A stretch of 64,000 nucleotides of DNA from Actinospineispora spinosispora DSM 44797 (GCF_000429025.1 NZ_KE386834.1:522891-586890), one strand, 5' to 3'; numbered from the stretch's first letter, positions 7,349-15,769 are shown. Notes: generated from the sequence alone by a model not told the origin. Program-made: numbers and translations.

Positions 7349-8262
7349 TGGTGGCCGTGGCCCTCGGGGGCGTCGGCCGCGCCGGGCAGGGTGGCGGTCA
7401 CCTGCCCGAACGAGATCAGCGGCAGCCACGTGCCGCGCCAGCCCGTCGGCCGGTGCACGAGCAGCGAGGCCGACCACCAGCCGACCGGGTCGTCCGGGTG
7501 GACGAGCAGCGTGACCCGGGGGTCCGCCGGGTGCGTGCCGGCGGCGCCGGGCAGTCCGGCGAGCAGCGTCCGGTCGGCCAGGCCGGCGGATACCTTCGCG
7601 GCCACCGCGCCCAGGCTCTCGCCGTAGATGACCAGCCGGGGGCGGCTCGGCTCCGGGATGGCGTCCAGGCGCCGGTGCAACGCGGCCGCCAGCGCGGACA
7701 CGGACCGTTCAGCGCGGCCGGTGCCCAGCAGGTACTCCAGCCAGCTGGGTCGATCCGCGTACTGCACGGCGACGCTCGCCAGGTCGCCGCCGGTCAGGTA
7801 CTCCAGCGAGGCCACGGCGGTCTGGTTGACCCAGCCCGAGCCGGTGGGGGCCACCAGCAGGATCGTGGAGCGGTCGAATGCACCGGCCCGCTCCAGCCTG
7901 ATGACCGCGAGCGCCGCCCGGTCCGCATCGGTGCTCGCTTCGCGCATTCCCACGTAGGTGCGGACCGCGCCGGCGGTGGCGGTGCGCTCGAACGCCGTGC
8001 CCTCGACGCCGAGCGGGCCAGTCGTCACCGTCACCGGCCGAGCCGGGCAGCTGGTGAACAACACCGTCACGGCGAGCCCGACAGCCAGCCTCCGGGTCCG
8101 GTCCGGGGTGACGAACCGGCCTGCGGTGACTACCGTGACCAGCGCACACACGCTCACGAGGGGTGACAGCACGCTGCTCGACGTTAAGCAGGTGACGGCC
8201 TCGGAACGTCCCTCCGGAGGACCGTTCCCGGCGTGCGACCCCGGGAGCGGGCGCAGTCCCAA
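6997..8262 (-). CDS. Alpha/beta-hydrolase (Abhydrolase_9-like), both ends abnormal
   Basis: A 421-codon frame. Residues about 125-325 match the catalytic domain of the membrane alpha/beta-hydrolase family PF10081: LVAPTGSGWVNQTAVASLEY, VQYADRPSWLEYLL, nucleophile elbow YGESLGA and a final GHGHHYG. Relatives that I know carry a longer multi-helix membrane region in front; here only one or two hydrophobic helices (about residues 30-75) remain. After about residue 325 the frame continues through DNA fully antisense to merR for some 290 nt, giving a tail without family resemblance. The start is uncertain: TTG 8262 is listed, and GTG 8172 just before the first hydrophobic helix is as plausible. 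It may be a decaying gene. Confidence 0.6.
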   Translation of the reverse strand: MGLRPLPGSHAGNGPPEGRSEAVTCLTSSSVLSPLVSVCALVTVVTAGRFVTPDRTRRLAVGLAVTVLFTSCPARPVTVTTGPLGVEGTAFERTATAGAVRTYVGMREASTDADRAALAVIRLERAGAFDRSTILLVAPTGSGWVNQTAVASLEYLTGGDLASVAVQYADRPSWLEYLLGTGRAERSVSALAAALHRRLDAIPEPSRPRLVIYGESLGAVAAKVSAGLADRTLLAGLPGAAGTHPADPRVTLLVHPDDPVGWWSASLLVHRPTGWRGTWLPLISFGQVTATLPGAADAPEGHGHHYGRELLAAWRATGVTKSPPPGPAAITCARTSREAVRSAIAPSMRAFSRARSATRPGQVGTSRSPSSRMHGSTVAIVDVDNPAASSPRMRRTVATEDIGYSRYPLGRREGVSRPCSS

Positions 8263-8438
8263 ACACCACGTGAGTACCAGGGACTGATCAAGTTAGGTAG
8301 CCCTGACCTGGGCAATTTAGAGCACGGTTAAAACTTGCATAAGGTACGCTGAGTACCGTTTACAGCACAACGATCTTCCTATTAGTGTCCTTTATGCACG
8401 GCGATCGTCGTGCGCAATCGCATTTGAGGGAGGACACC
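8263..8438 (+). promoter_or_regulatory. Upstream region of the small secreted protein, with weak iron box
   Basis: TTAGGTAGCCCTGACCTGG at 8293-8311 matches 12 of 19 positions of the actinobacterial IdeR/DmdR consensus TTAGGTTAGGCTAACCTAA, with an intact left half-site. AT-rich stretches follow (8321-8345), and GAGGGAGGA at 8426-8434 is the ribosome-binding site that sets the GTG at 8439. No other gene is visible here. The iron box is tentative. Confidence 0.4.
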
Positions 8439-8702
8439 GTGCAGCGCATCCTGCGCGTTACCGCCGCTTCTGTCGCCACCGTGGCAGCGGCACTCTTGAT
8501 CAGCACCGGCACCGCCGGTGCGGCCACCCCGGCCCAGCTGACCATCGCCCCGGTGGTTGCCGCCGCGGACGCCGGCGCAGCCGCCGGTGCCGACGCCTCC
8601 GGCGTCGGTGGCCTGGTCACCGACATCACCGGGCAGGCCACCGGCCTGGTGAGCAACCTGCTCAAGACCATCTTCGGTCTGCTCGGCAGCCTCGGCGGCT
8701 GA
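8439..8702 (+). CDS. Small secreted protein with amphipathic C-terminus
   Basis: An 87-residue protein starting at GTG 8439, chosen because GAGGGAGGA precedes it at proper spacing and the resulting N-terminus is a clean signal peptide (VQRILR, then a hydrophobic stretch to TAGAA; cleavage likely around residue 29). The mature part is about 58 residues, rich in Ala/Gly, and ends in GLVSNLLKTIFGLLGSLGG, a segment that would form an amphipathic helix. No cysteines, no known domain. It has its own promoter region with a weak iron box and is followed by a strong hairpin. Function unknown; a surface-active or membrane-active peptide is possible. Confidence 0.65.
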   Translation: MQRILRVTAASVATVAAALLISTGTAGAATPAQLTIAPVVAAADAGAAAGADASGVGGLVTDITGQATGLVSNLLKTIFGLLGSLGG

Positions 8703-8725
8703 TCTATCCGCCGTCACGTGTGACA

Positions 8726-8787
8726 CAGGGGAGTGCCCAGCCGGGGAGAGTTGCTGCTCCTCCGGACCGGGCTGAGGTAACTCCCTG
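8726..8787. terminator. Hairpin after the small secreted gene
   Basis: CAGGGGAGT (8726-8734) pairs with ACTCCCTG (8780-8787), with an inner CCAGCC/GGGCTG stem. It lies just 3' of the small gene and directly before a second, T-tailed hairpin. Confidence 0.45.
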
Positions 8788-8789
8788 TT

Positions 8790-8835
8790 GAGCACGCTCC
8801 CGTCCTTTCACCGAGGCTCGGGGGCGTGCTCTTTG
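8790..8835. terminator. Bidirectional terminator
   Basis: 13-bp arms GAGCACGCTCCCG (8790-8802) and CGGGGGCGTGCTC (8819-8831, one mismatch), followed by TTT. It sits between the convergent small secreted gene and the HNH nuclease gene. Confidence 0.65.
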
Positions 8836-8873
8836 TCATTTCCGTGAATTCATCGAGAATTGTGTCCGTGGTC

Positions 8874-9569
8874 TCAATCCACGGGCAATGGTTCACCGGG
8901 GCAATCGGCCAGAATTCCGGAAATCGCGTCGCGCTCCGCTTTTGTCACCCACAGGTGGTATCGCGCCTTCACCGCGACCTGCCTGGCGACGTACGCGCAC
9001 CGGTACCGCTTGTTCTTCGGCAGCCAGGTCGCGGCGTCCCCGTCACCCTTGCTCGCGTTCGTCGGGCCGTCCACCGCCAGGAGCTCCAGTAGGTCGTTGG
9101 CCAGCAGGTTGCGCTGCTTGTCGGTGAGCTGCTGCGCACCCTTCTGCCACGCGTCGGACAGCGCCACCACGTGGTCGATCTGCACCGCGGTGCTCGTCTT
9201 CGCGCCCCGGGTGAAGTCGATCTCCTGACCGCCGTAGGGGTCGACGAGCCTGCCGGTCAGCACCACGCAGTCATGGGTGCCGGGCTTGAACGTCTCCTCG
9301 GTCATGTCCCTGGCCAGCACCTGGTTGCGCTGGTCGCACCCGTTGTGGTCGGTGTCGGTCCAGGACGCGCCGAACCGGTCGCGTGAGTAGCCGGTCTTCG
9401 GCGCACGGCCCTTCACCGGCAGCGTCGCCAGCGCGGCGGCGGCCGAACCACCGTGCGCGAGCGGTGTCGCGGCGGCCGCGTCGACCGGCTGGACGATCGT
9501 GGCGCATCCCGAGGTCAGAGCGACCGCGAGAGACACGACGAACACCACGCACAGCCGACCCGAAAGCAT
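8874..9569 (-). CDS. Secreted lipoprotein HNH nuclease (DUF1524/GmrSD C-terminal-like)
   Basis: A 231-residue protein with a signal sequence and lipobox LTSGCAT (lipidated Cys about residue 22), then an HNH-type domain. The visible pattern is SWTDTDHNGCDQRNQVLARD followed by QIDHVVALSDAWQKGA, the His-Val-Val-Ala-Leu core of the ββα-metal fold, and the later TNASKGDGDAATWLPKNKRYRCAYV segment containing the Asn and Lys residues. Such proteins are common exported nucleases in actinomycetes and are related to the C-terminal domain of GmrSD-type enzymes. Here it is single-domain and secreted, so nutritional or extracellular DNA turnover is more likely than restriction. Confidence 0.82.
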   Translation of the reverse strand: MLSGRLCVVFVVSLAVALTSGCATIVQPVDAAAATPLAHGGSAAAALATLPVKGRAPKTGYSRDRFGASWTDTDHNGCDQRNQVLARDMTEETFKPGTHDCVVLTGRLVDPYGGQEIDFTRGAKTSTAVQIDHVVALSDAWQKGAQQLTDKQRNLLANDLLELLAVDGPTNASKGDGDAATWLPKNKRYRCAYVARQVAVKARYHLWVTKAERDAISGILADCPGEPLPVD

Positions 9570-9635
9570 GACGACAAGCTTGAGTGCCGAGCGACCGGGC
9601 GTCGTGGATTTGGGCCTGGCGAGTCGCTGTGTCCT

Positions 9636-10571
9636 TCAGCTCGCTGTGCGTCGGCCGGTTCGGAGCAGCTCGTCGAGCGCGGCGCACACGGCCTCGGCGC
9701 GGCGCTCCGCCTCCTCGACCAGACCGAGGAAGGCGAAGTATCCGTGGACCAGACCGGGCCCGGGCACGTGCCGGACCTCGACCCCCGCCTCGCGCAGCCG
9801 GACCGCGTACGCGTCGCCCTCGTCGCGCAGCGGGTCGAACTCGGCGGTGGCGACCACGGCAGGCGGCAGACCTTCCAGGTCGGACGTGTGCAGCAGGTCG
9901 AGCTCGTCCCGATCGGTGCCGTCGGGCAGGTACTGCCGGTAGAACCAGGACATGTCGGCGGCGGTCAGGAAGTAGCCGTCGCCGTTGTCCCGGATGGACG
10001 CCTGCCGCATCGCCGGGTCGGTCGCCGGATACACCAGCAGCTGCGCGGCCAGTGACGGTCCGTCGGAGCGGGCGCGCAGCGCGGCGCCTGCGGCGAGACT
10101 CGCACCGGCACTGTCACCGGCCACGACGAGCGGCTGCCCTGGGTAGGCGGTGGCGGTCCAGCGCAGCGCGGCCATCGTGTCGTCGAGCGCCGCCGGATGC
10201 GGGTGCTCCGGCGCGAGCCGGTAGTCGACCGCGACGACCGTCGCGCCGAGTGTGTTCGCCAGCCGCCGGCACACCGGGTCGTGGGTGTCGAGATCGCCGA
10301 GGACCCAACCGCCACCGTGCAGGTAGGTGATCACCCGCCCGCGTTGCCGGGTCGGTTGGTAGATGCGCACCGGGACGGCGCCGCCCGGGCCGTCGACGGT
10401 GCGTTCTTCGACCGAGGCGACCACCTCGGGCTGGTAGCCGGGGCCGCGCCGGGACATCGCGAGCGTCCGGTAGTGCGCTCTGGTCTCCTGCGCGGTTCCC
10501 CTGACCAGTGGGAGCGCACCGGCAGCGGTGAGCTGGTCGAGAACGGCGCGGAACTGCTGGTCGAGGGCCAC
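9636..10571 (-). CDS. HSL-family alpha/beta-hydrolase (esterase)
   Basis: A 311-residue hormone-sensitive-lipase-type esterase: oxyanion motif YLHGGGWVLGD, nucleophile GDSAGASLA, acid in ATAEFDPLRDEGD and histidine in GLVHGYFAF. No signal peptide, so it acts in the cytoplasm. It lies 46 bp downstream of a siderophore-binding lipoprotein gene on the same strand and probably shares its iron-regulated transcript. By analogy with other siderophore loci it could hydrolyse imported siderophore to release iron, but the HSL family is broad and a general carboxylesterase role is possible. The GTG start at 10571 has GGAGG about 13 nt upstream. Confidence 0.83.
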   Translation of the reverse strand: MALDQQFRAVLDQLTAAGALPLVRGTAQETRAHYRTLAMSRRGPGYQPEVVASVEERTVDGPGGAVPVRIYQPTRQRGRVITYLHGGGWVLGDLDTHDPVCRRLANTLGATVVAVDYRLAPEHPHPAALDDTMAALRWTATAYPGQPLVVAGDSAGASLAAGAALRARSDGPSLAAQLLVYPATDPAMRQASIRDNGDGYFLTAADMSWFYRQYLPDGTDRDELDLLHTSDLEGLPPAVVATAEFDPLRDEGDAYAVRLREAGVEVRHVPGPGLVHGYFAFLGLVEEAERRAEAVCAALDELLRTGRRTAS

Positions 10572-10617
10572 GGTCGGACGCTACCTCCGCTCGTGCCGGC
10601 CCGCGCGCCCGTGCTGC

Positions 10618-11610
10618 TCAGGAGCTGGGCGCCGCCTTCGCCGCCGCGGCGAGTTTCGGCACGACGTTGGTCATGGCCCAGTCCAGGCTCAGCGGCGACG
10701 GGAACGCCATGGACACCGACGTGCTGAAGTCCAATGGCACGTAGGAGCCGCGTTGGACCGCGGTGAGCCGGGAGAACACCGGGTTGCGGCTCAGATCGTC
10801 GAGCGTGGCCTGGCGCCCGGCGGACAGGACGACGTCGGCGTCCAGCACGCCGAGGTTCTCCATGCTGATCTGCGACCGGCCGGCCAGCCCACCGGTGGGC
10901 AGCGTGAGCAGCGGCGGAGACAGCCGCATGCCGAACGCGTCGAGGATCTTGACCGACACATCGTCGTCCGAGTTCACCGTCCAGATCTCGGTCGGGGCCG
11001 ACGCGACGACGTAGCTGAACGTCTTGCCGGTCAGCTCGGGGTGCTCGGTCTTCTGCTGCGCGATCCGCGCCTCGGTGTCGGCCGCGACCTTGCGGCCCTG
11101 GTCGACCTTGCCCAGCGCGGTCGCCGCCGTGTCCAGGTTCTGCTGCCAGCTGTCGCTGTTCACCCCGCTGACATAGGTGACGACCGGCGCTACCTGGGAC
11201 AGCTGCGGATAGCTGCTGGTCAGGTTGTAGTCCTTCGTGGCGAGGATGACGTCCGGCGCCAGCTCGGCGACCTTCTCGATCGGGTCCGAACCCCGGACCG
11301 AGAACAGCGCGGGCTTCGCGCCGCGCAGCGCGGACTCCGTCCACGGCTGCAGACCGGCCGGCGTGTCGTCGGCCTTGGCGATGCCGACCGGGGTGATGCC
11401 GAGTGACAGCGCGATGTCCGCGTCGGTCCAGCTCATCGCCACGACCCGGACCGGGTTCTTGGTGATCGTCGTGGTCCCGAACTTGCCGGCGACCGAGGAG
11501 TGGAATCCGTCGGAGCCCGTGCCGCCCGACGCTCCCGAGCCGCACGCGGTGAGCACACAGGCCAGCAGCACGGCCACCACCGGGCCGATGATTCGCTGCC
11601 TTCCGAACAT
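10618..11610 (-). CDS. Iron-siderophore-binding lipoprotein (FecB/FepB-like)
   Basis: A 330-residue periplasmic-binding-protein lipoprotein. Signal peptide MFGRQRIIGPVVAVLLACVLTACGSG ends in lipobox LTAC; the two lobes carry VRVVAMSWTDADIALSLGITPVGI and ELAPDVILATKDY, signatures of class III iron-chelate binding proteins. The ATG at 11610 follows GAGGAG; a longer frame to 11706 would run into the end of the ABC gene and lacks a signal peptide. An iron box lies at 11642-11660, so the gene has its own iron-responsive promoter within the transport operon. It should deliver ferric siderophore to a membrane importer. Confidence 0.9.
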   Translation of the reverse strand: MFGRQRIIGPVVAVLLACVLTACGSGASGGTGSDGFHSSVAGKFGTTTITKNPVRVVAMSWTDADIALSLGITPVGIAKADDTPAGLQPWTESALRGAKPALFSVRGSDPIEKVAELAPDVILATKDYNLTSSYPQLSQVAPVVTYVSGVNSDSWQQNLDTAATALGKVDQGRKVAADTEARIAQQKTEHPELTGKTFSYVVASAPTEIWTVNSDDDVSVKILDAFGMRLSPPLLTLPTGGLAGRSQISMENLGVLDADVVLSAGRQATLDDLSRNPVFSRLTAVQRGSYVPLDFSTSVSMAFPSPLSLDWAMTNVVPKLAAAAKAAPSS

Positions 11611-11641
11611 CCACTCACTCCTCTGTCGACGACCCCCAACT

Positions 11642-11660
11642 GTAGGTGAGCCTAAGTTGG
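11642..11660 (-). promoter_or_regulatory. Iron box (IdeR/DmdR) upstream of the binding protein
   Basis: GTAGGTGAGCCTAAGTTGG matches 13 of 19 positions of the consensus TTAGGTTAGCCTAACCTAA (central TAGG, AGCCTAA intact). It is 32 bp before the lipoprotein ATG and overlaps the last codons of the ABC gene. Repression when iron is plentiful is expected. Confidence 0.7.
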
Positions 11661-13394
11661 GTTCCCGGTGAGTCGCCAGCCTCGGGCGCGTTCCCGCTCC
11701 GTCCACAGCCGCGCGTAGCGGCCTTCCGCCGCGAGTAGCTCCGCGTGGCGGCCGTGCTCGACGATGCGGCCGCCCTCCAGCACCGCGATCTGGTCGGCGC
11801 CGGCGATCGTGGTCAGCCGGTGTGCGATCACCAGCAGCGTCCGGTCGCGGCCCAGCTCGGTGAGCGCCTCGTGGATCGCGGCCTCGTTCTCCGCGTCCAG
11901 CGCCGACGTCGCCTCGTCCAGCAGCACGATCGGCGCGTCCTTGACCAGGGCCCGCGCGATGGCGACCCGCTGCCGCTCACCGCCGGACAGCAGCCTGCCG
12001 CCCTCGCCGACCCTGCTCGACCAGCCGTCGGGCAACCGCTCGACGATCGTGTCCACCCTGGCCCTGCGCGCGGCGTCGCGGATCTGTTCGGTCGTGGCGT
12101 CCGGCGAGCCCATCCGGACGTTGTCCTCGATGCTCGCGTCGAACAGGTAGACGTCCTGGAACACGACCGCGACCGTGCGTTCGAGGTCCGCCGCGGCCAG
12201 GTCGCGCACGTCGACGCCGCCGATGCGCACGCTGCCCGCCTCGACGTCGAAGAACCGTGCCACGAGCTTGGTGACCGTGGTCTTCCCGGCGCCGGACGGG
12301 CCGACCAGCGCGGTGGTCGTGCCCGCCGGAATGCGCAGGTCGACGCCGTCCAGCACCGGCTCGGGGCCGTAGCCGAAGCGGATGCCGGTCAACTCGACGG
12401 ACGGTTCGCCGACCGGCTCGGGATCGCTCGGTTCCGGCAGCGGAGGTGTGGCGAGCACGGTGTCGATGCGTTCGATCGCCGCGAGACAGACCCGCAGTGA
12501 GCTCGCGGCGCCCGCGACCACCGCGAAAGGTTGCAGGAAGTGCACGCCAAGCACCAGCAACGCGATGACCCTGGCCGGGCCGATCGTGGCGCCTTCGGCG
12601 AGCAGCAGACCCACGGACAGGATCGCGGTGAACGCCAGCTGGATGGTCAGCTGACCCAGGTGCTGCCCGGGCAGCGCGCCCATGACCTGCCTGCGGGCCG
12701 ACCGGTACTGGGCGTCGAGCGCCGAGTCGAGCAGCTCGCGCCCGCCCCGCGACCGGCCGTTCGCCCGCAGCACCGGCTGTGCGCTCGCGAACTCGACCAG
12801 CCGGGCGCTGGCCTCGGCGCTCGTCGCGTCGTGCTCGGCCTCGGTGCGGTCGGTCAGGCGCCTGGCGAAACCGAACACCAGCAGCACCGGCGGGACCGTG
12901 ACCAGCACCGCGAGGGCCATCCGCCAGTCGAAGCACAGCAGGAACACGAAGATCGTGGCCGGTGTGACGATCGAGGAGATGAGCGTCTGCGCCAGGTTCA
13001 CGCTGCGCACGGCCGTGCCGACGCCCCGGCCGAGCAGCTGCTCGATCTGCCCGGTGCGGTTCCCGTCGAACCAGCCCAGCGGCAACGCGACGACGTGGTC
13101 GCCGATCCGTTCGTACAGCGAACGTCGCCATGCCGAGGACAGCTCCAGAGCGCGCACACCCATGTCGTAGTGCCCCACCCAGCCGACGGCGACGCAACCG
13201 GCGAGCGGCAGCAGCCACCAGGCGGCGTCGGCGGTGTGCCCGCCGAGCAGCGCGGTGAGCAGTGGGACGAGCAGCCCGAACGCGGCGCCCTCGCTGATCG
13301 CGTAGACGGTCGTGGAGATCAGGTACCGGCGCAGCAGCGGGTTGCGGCCGTCGGCGGACAGTCCGGCCGCGATCCGGGCGAGCAGGGTGATCAC
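11652..13394 (-). CDS. ABC half-transporter B (exporter fold, IrtB/YbtQ-like)
   Basis: A 580-residue fused TMD-NBD protein. Six helices occupy about residues 1-310; the NBD has Walker A GPSGAGKTT, Q-loop FQDVYLF, signature LSGGERQRVAIARAL, Walker B LLDEATSALD and H-loop AHRL. I chose the GTG at 13394 because it overlaps the upstream stop (GTGA) and follows GGGGG; an ATG 27 bp upstream is less likely. With its partner it forms a heterodimer resembling IrtAB of mycobacteria and YbtPQ, which import ferric siderophores despite an exporter fold. Placement beside a siderophore-binding protein and NRPS genes supports siderophore transport; direction is not provable from sequence. Confidence 0.87.
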   Translation of the reverse strand: MITLLARIAAGLSADGRNPLLRRYLISTTVYAISEGAAFGLLVPLLTALLGGHTADAAWWLLPLAGCVAVGWVGHYDMGVRALELSSAWRRSLYERIGDHVVALPLGWFDGNRTGQIEQLLGRGVGTAVRSVNLAQTLISSIVTPATIFVFLLCFDWRMALAVLVTVPPVLLVFGFARRLTDRTEAEHDATSAEASARLVEFASAQPVLRANGRSRGGRELLDSALDAQYRSARRQVMGALPGQHLGQLTIQLAFTAILSVGLLLAEGATIGPARVIALLVLGVHFLQPFAVVAGAASSLRVCLAAIERIDTVLATPPLPEPSDPEPVGEPSVELTGIRFGYGPEPVLDGVDLRIPAGTTTALVGPSGAGKTTVTKLVARFFDVEAGSVRIGGVDVRDLAAADLERTVAVVFQDVYLFDASIEDNVRMGSPDATTEQIRDAARRARVDTIVERLPDGWSSRVGEGGRLLSGGERQRVAIARALVKDAPIVLLDEATSALDAENEAAIHEALTELGRDRTLLVIAHRLTTIAGADQIAVLEGGRIVEHGRHAELLAAEGRYARLWTERERARGWRLTGNPT

Positions 13395-15109
13395 GAGGTA
13401 CCCCCGTACTGCGCGCGCCACAGCGACGCGTAGTGCCCGTTGGCCGCCAGCAGCTCCTCGTGGCGTCCGCGCTCGACGATGCGGCCCTCGTCCAGAACCA
13501 GGATCTGGTCGGCGCCGACGATCGTGTGCAGCCGGTGCGCGATGACCAGCAGGGTCCGGCCGGTGGCCAGCTCCGCGAGCGCGTCCTGCACCGCGGCCTC
13601 CGACTCCGGGTCGGCGAACGCGGTCGCTTCGTCCAGCACCAGGATCGGGGTGTCCGCGAGCAAGGTGCGCGCGATGCTGACCCGCTGCGCCTCGCCGCCG
13701 GACAGTCGCGCGTCCTCGCCGATCACCGAGTCGTAGCCGGCCGGCAGGGCCTGGATGCGGTCGTCGATGGACGCCGCGCGCGCCGCCGCCCGGACCGTCT
13801 CGTCGCTCGCGTCCGGCTCGGCGAGCGCGATGTTGTCGCGCACCGACTGACGCAGCAGGACCACGTCCTGGAACAGGAAGCCGACGTGCCGGTACAGGTC
13901 CGCGCGGTCCAGGTCCCGGATGTCCAGGCCGCCGAGGCGGATCGCCCCGGCGGTCACGTCGTAGAACCGGGCGAGCAGCATGCCGAGCGTGGACTTCCCG
14001 GCTCCGGACGGGCCGACCACGGCGGTGACCGTGCCCGGTTCCAGTGCGGCGGTGACGCCACGCAGGACCTCGTGGCCCGGCTGGTAGCCGAACCGCACGT
14101 CGTCGATCCGCATGGTCAGCGGCCCGTCCGCCAACGCGACCGGGTTGCGGGCGGTGTGCTCGGCCGGTTCGTCGAGCAGCGCGGTGACCCGCTGCGCGGC
14201 CGAGTGGGCCGTCCGGCGCAGGTCACGGGCCGCGTACAGCGGGGTGAGCAGCTCGAAGAGCCCGAGGCCGAGCAGGACGAACGCCACGATGCTGATCGGT
14301 CGGGTCCAGCCGAGCGCGACGAAACCGGTTCCGCAGCCCGCGACCAGCAGCAGGATCGTCGCCGGAGCCACGGTGGCCCTGGTCAGGCTGCGCTGGCGGA
14401 CGAAGATTCGCTGCGCCTCGTCGTGGGCACAGGCGTTGGCCAGCGCCGCGGCCCGGAACCGCTGAGGGGCTTTGGCCTGGCCGAACGACTTCACCACCGC
14501 GATGCCGCGCACCAGCTCGATCGCCGAGGCGGACAGCTCCGAGTTGGCCTCGGCGATGCGCCGCACCGGGTCCGCCGAGAGCCTCGCCATCCGCATCCGC
14601 ACCGACTGGGCGGCCGCGATGGCGGCGAGCGTGATGACCGCGAGCCGCCAGTCGACCACGAGCAGGTAGCCGGCGATCACCGCCGGCCCGACGACGGCCG
14701 CGGCCAGCTCACCTCGCGCATGCGCGACCGCGTGGTGCAGCGCGGCCACGTCGTCCTGGACCGTCGTCTTGACCTTGGCCGACACCCCGCCGGCGAACCA
14801 GTGCAACGGCAGGACGGCGAGATGGTCGGCGAGCCGGGCACGCAGGCGCACCGCCAGCGTGGTGTCGGCCAGATGGCTGATCAGCTCGGCGACCGCGTAC
14901 AGCACCAGCCTGGCCGCGAACAGCCCGATCGCCAGCCACGCGATGGTCCACAGCCCGTCGTGACGTCCGTCCAGCAGCCGTCGGCCGATCTCGACGACCG
15001 CGACCATCGGGGCGACGGCCAGCGCGGTGGCCAGTGCCTGCAGCACCGCGGCGAACGTGACCCTGCCGCGTACCGAACGCTGCAGCTCGGCCAGAGCTTG
15101 ATCCGCCAT
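13391..15109 (-). CDS. ABC half-transporter A (exporter fold, IrtA/YbtP-like)
   Basis: A 572-residue TMD-NBD protein, partner of the next gene. NBD motifs are Walker A GPSGAGKST, Q-loop FQDVVLL, signature LSGGEAQRVSIARTLL, Walker B LVLDEATAFAD and AHRL. The D-loop region reads AFADPE where SALD is usual, a deviation often seen in one half of asymmetric heterodimers. The start is put at ATG 15109 (MADQALAELQRS); GTG 15121 is an alternative. The frame remains open for another 136 codons upstream, but that extension is a 25-residue tandem repeat read from the antisense of repeat DNA and has no transporter character. No siderophore-interacting (FAD) domain is fused, unlike mycobacterial IrtA. Confidence 0.86.
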   Translation of the reverse strand: MADQALAELQRSVRGRVTFAAVLQALATALAVAPMVAVVEIGRRLLDGRHDGLWTIAWLAIGLFAARLVLYAVAELISHLADTTLAVRLRARLADHLAVLPLHWFAGGVSAKVKTTVQDDVAALHHAVAHARGELAAAVVGPAVIAGYLLVVDWRLAVITLAAIAAAQSVRMRMARLSADPVRRIAEANSELSASAIELVRGIAVVKSFGQAKAPQRFRAAALANACAHDEAQRIFVRQRSLTRATVAPATILLLVAGCGTGFVALGWTRPISIVAFVLLGLGLFELLTPLYAARDLRRTAHSAAQRVTALLDEPAEHTARNPVALADGPLTMRIDDVRFGYQPGHEVLRGVTAALEPGTVTAVVGPSGAGKSTLGMLLARFYDVTAGAIRLGGLDIRDLDRADLYRHVGFLFQDVVLLRQSVRDNIALAEPDASDETVRAAARAASIDDRIQALPAGYDSVIGEDARLSGGEAQRVSIARTLLADTPILVLDEATAFADPESEAAVQDALAELATGRTLLVIAHRLHTIVGADQILVLDEGRIVERGRHEELLAANGHYASLWRAQYGGTS

Positions 15110-15228
15110 ATCGCCGATCACGGTAGCGCCACCACAACTCCCGCGCTCGAAGGGCGCCCCCGCGAGGTTCCCCCAGCACAGTGACCCCAGCCACAGCGAA
15201 CTGAGCCACAGCGAACCAAGCAATGGCT

Positions 15229-15500
15229 GAGTCGGCTCCGCGAGTCTCCGAAGGAGTTCCGGCGAAGGCAGCCCAACCAGGCGACACAAGCGCAGCGCCA
15301 GCGAAGTTGGCTCCGCCGGTCTCCGATGGAGTTCCGGCGAAGGCAGCTCAACCAAGCGACGCAAGCGCAGCGCCAGCGAAGTTGGCTCCGCCGGTCTCCG
15401 AAGGAGTTCCGGCGAAGGCAGCTCAACCAAGCGACACAAGCCCAGCGCCAGCGAAGTTGGCTCCGCCAGTCTCCGAAGGAGTTCCGGCGAAGGCCGGGCA
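15229..15500. repeat. 75-bp tandem repeat, about four copies
   Basis: The core GTCTCCGAAGGAGTTCCGGC begins at 15244, 15319, 15394 and 15469, exactly 75 bp apart (one base change in copy 2). Each unit holds a hairpin: CGCCGG pairs with CCGGCG outside a CTCC-GAA-GGAG tip. The 75-bp period keeps all frames open and encodes 25-residue repeats either way. The last copy merges into the dispersed element that also occurs inside NRPS 2. Confidence 0.85.
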
Positions 15501-15647
15501 GTGGATGTCCGCGACAACCGCGCCTACGCAAGGAGGCGGCTCCCAAGGTGACGACAAGCGCGCGCCCGGCGACGAAGGAGCTTGTTTTTCTGGGAGTACC
15601 CCAGCGAGCGATAGCGAGCCGGGGTGGTCACAGAAAAACTCCGCGCG
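15469..15647 (+). repeat. Dispersed element family D, intergenic copy
   Basis: This 179-bp stretch matches 20371-20549, inside NRPS 2, at the same length and orientation. The last ~113 bp of both copies differ at only four positions by eye. It contains a hairpin at 15577-15642, where GGAG-TTTTTCTG-ACCCC pairs with GGGGT-CAGAAAAA-CTCC. Here it is non-coding, 5' of the first NRPS gene. Confidence 0.85.
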
Positions 15648-15695
15648 GAAGCCGCTTAAGGGCCAGCGTGACGCAGCTCCACCTTGTGTCTCTTG

Positions 15696-15714
15696 TTAGG
15701 CAAGCCTAGGTTTA
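15696..15714 (+). promoter_or_regulatory. Iron box upstream of NRPS 1
   Basis: TTAGGCAAGCCTAGGTTTA matches 13 of 19 positions of the IdeR/DmdR consensus, with TTAGG and AGCCTA intact. It is 55 bp before the TTG start and should couple NRPS transcription to iron starvation. Confidence 0.68.
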
Positions 15715-15769
15715 GGTGGTTGCGGGTTGAACTAGAGCCACAGATTTGGGAGGACCTCGGCGGTGCAGG

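Larger units (their letters stand above)
15110..15769. other. 660-bp divergent intergenic region filled with repeats
   Basis: Between the ABC operon and the first NRPS gene lie, in order: unassigned sequence (15110-15228), a 75-bp tandem repeat array, a dispersed repeat ending in a hairpin, and an iron box at 15696-15714. No convincing gene: both strands are open over the repeats, but only because the unit is a multiple of three without stops. The only recognisable iron-responsive promoter is on the NRPS side. Confidence 0.7.

Noticed and set aside
15229..15500. CRISPR array
   Set aside because: Units are contiguous 75-bp repeats with internal hairpins; there are no unique spacers and no cas genes.
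15110..15517. 136-codon N-terminal extension of ABC half-transporter A
   Set aside because: Its sequence is only the antisense reading of the 75-bp repeat array; transporter homology begins at MADQALAELQ.
15223..15699. Plus-strand 158-codon frame over the repeats
   Set aside because: No ribosome-binding site or domain; openness follows from the 75-bp stop-free repeat unit.
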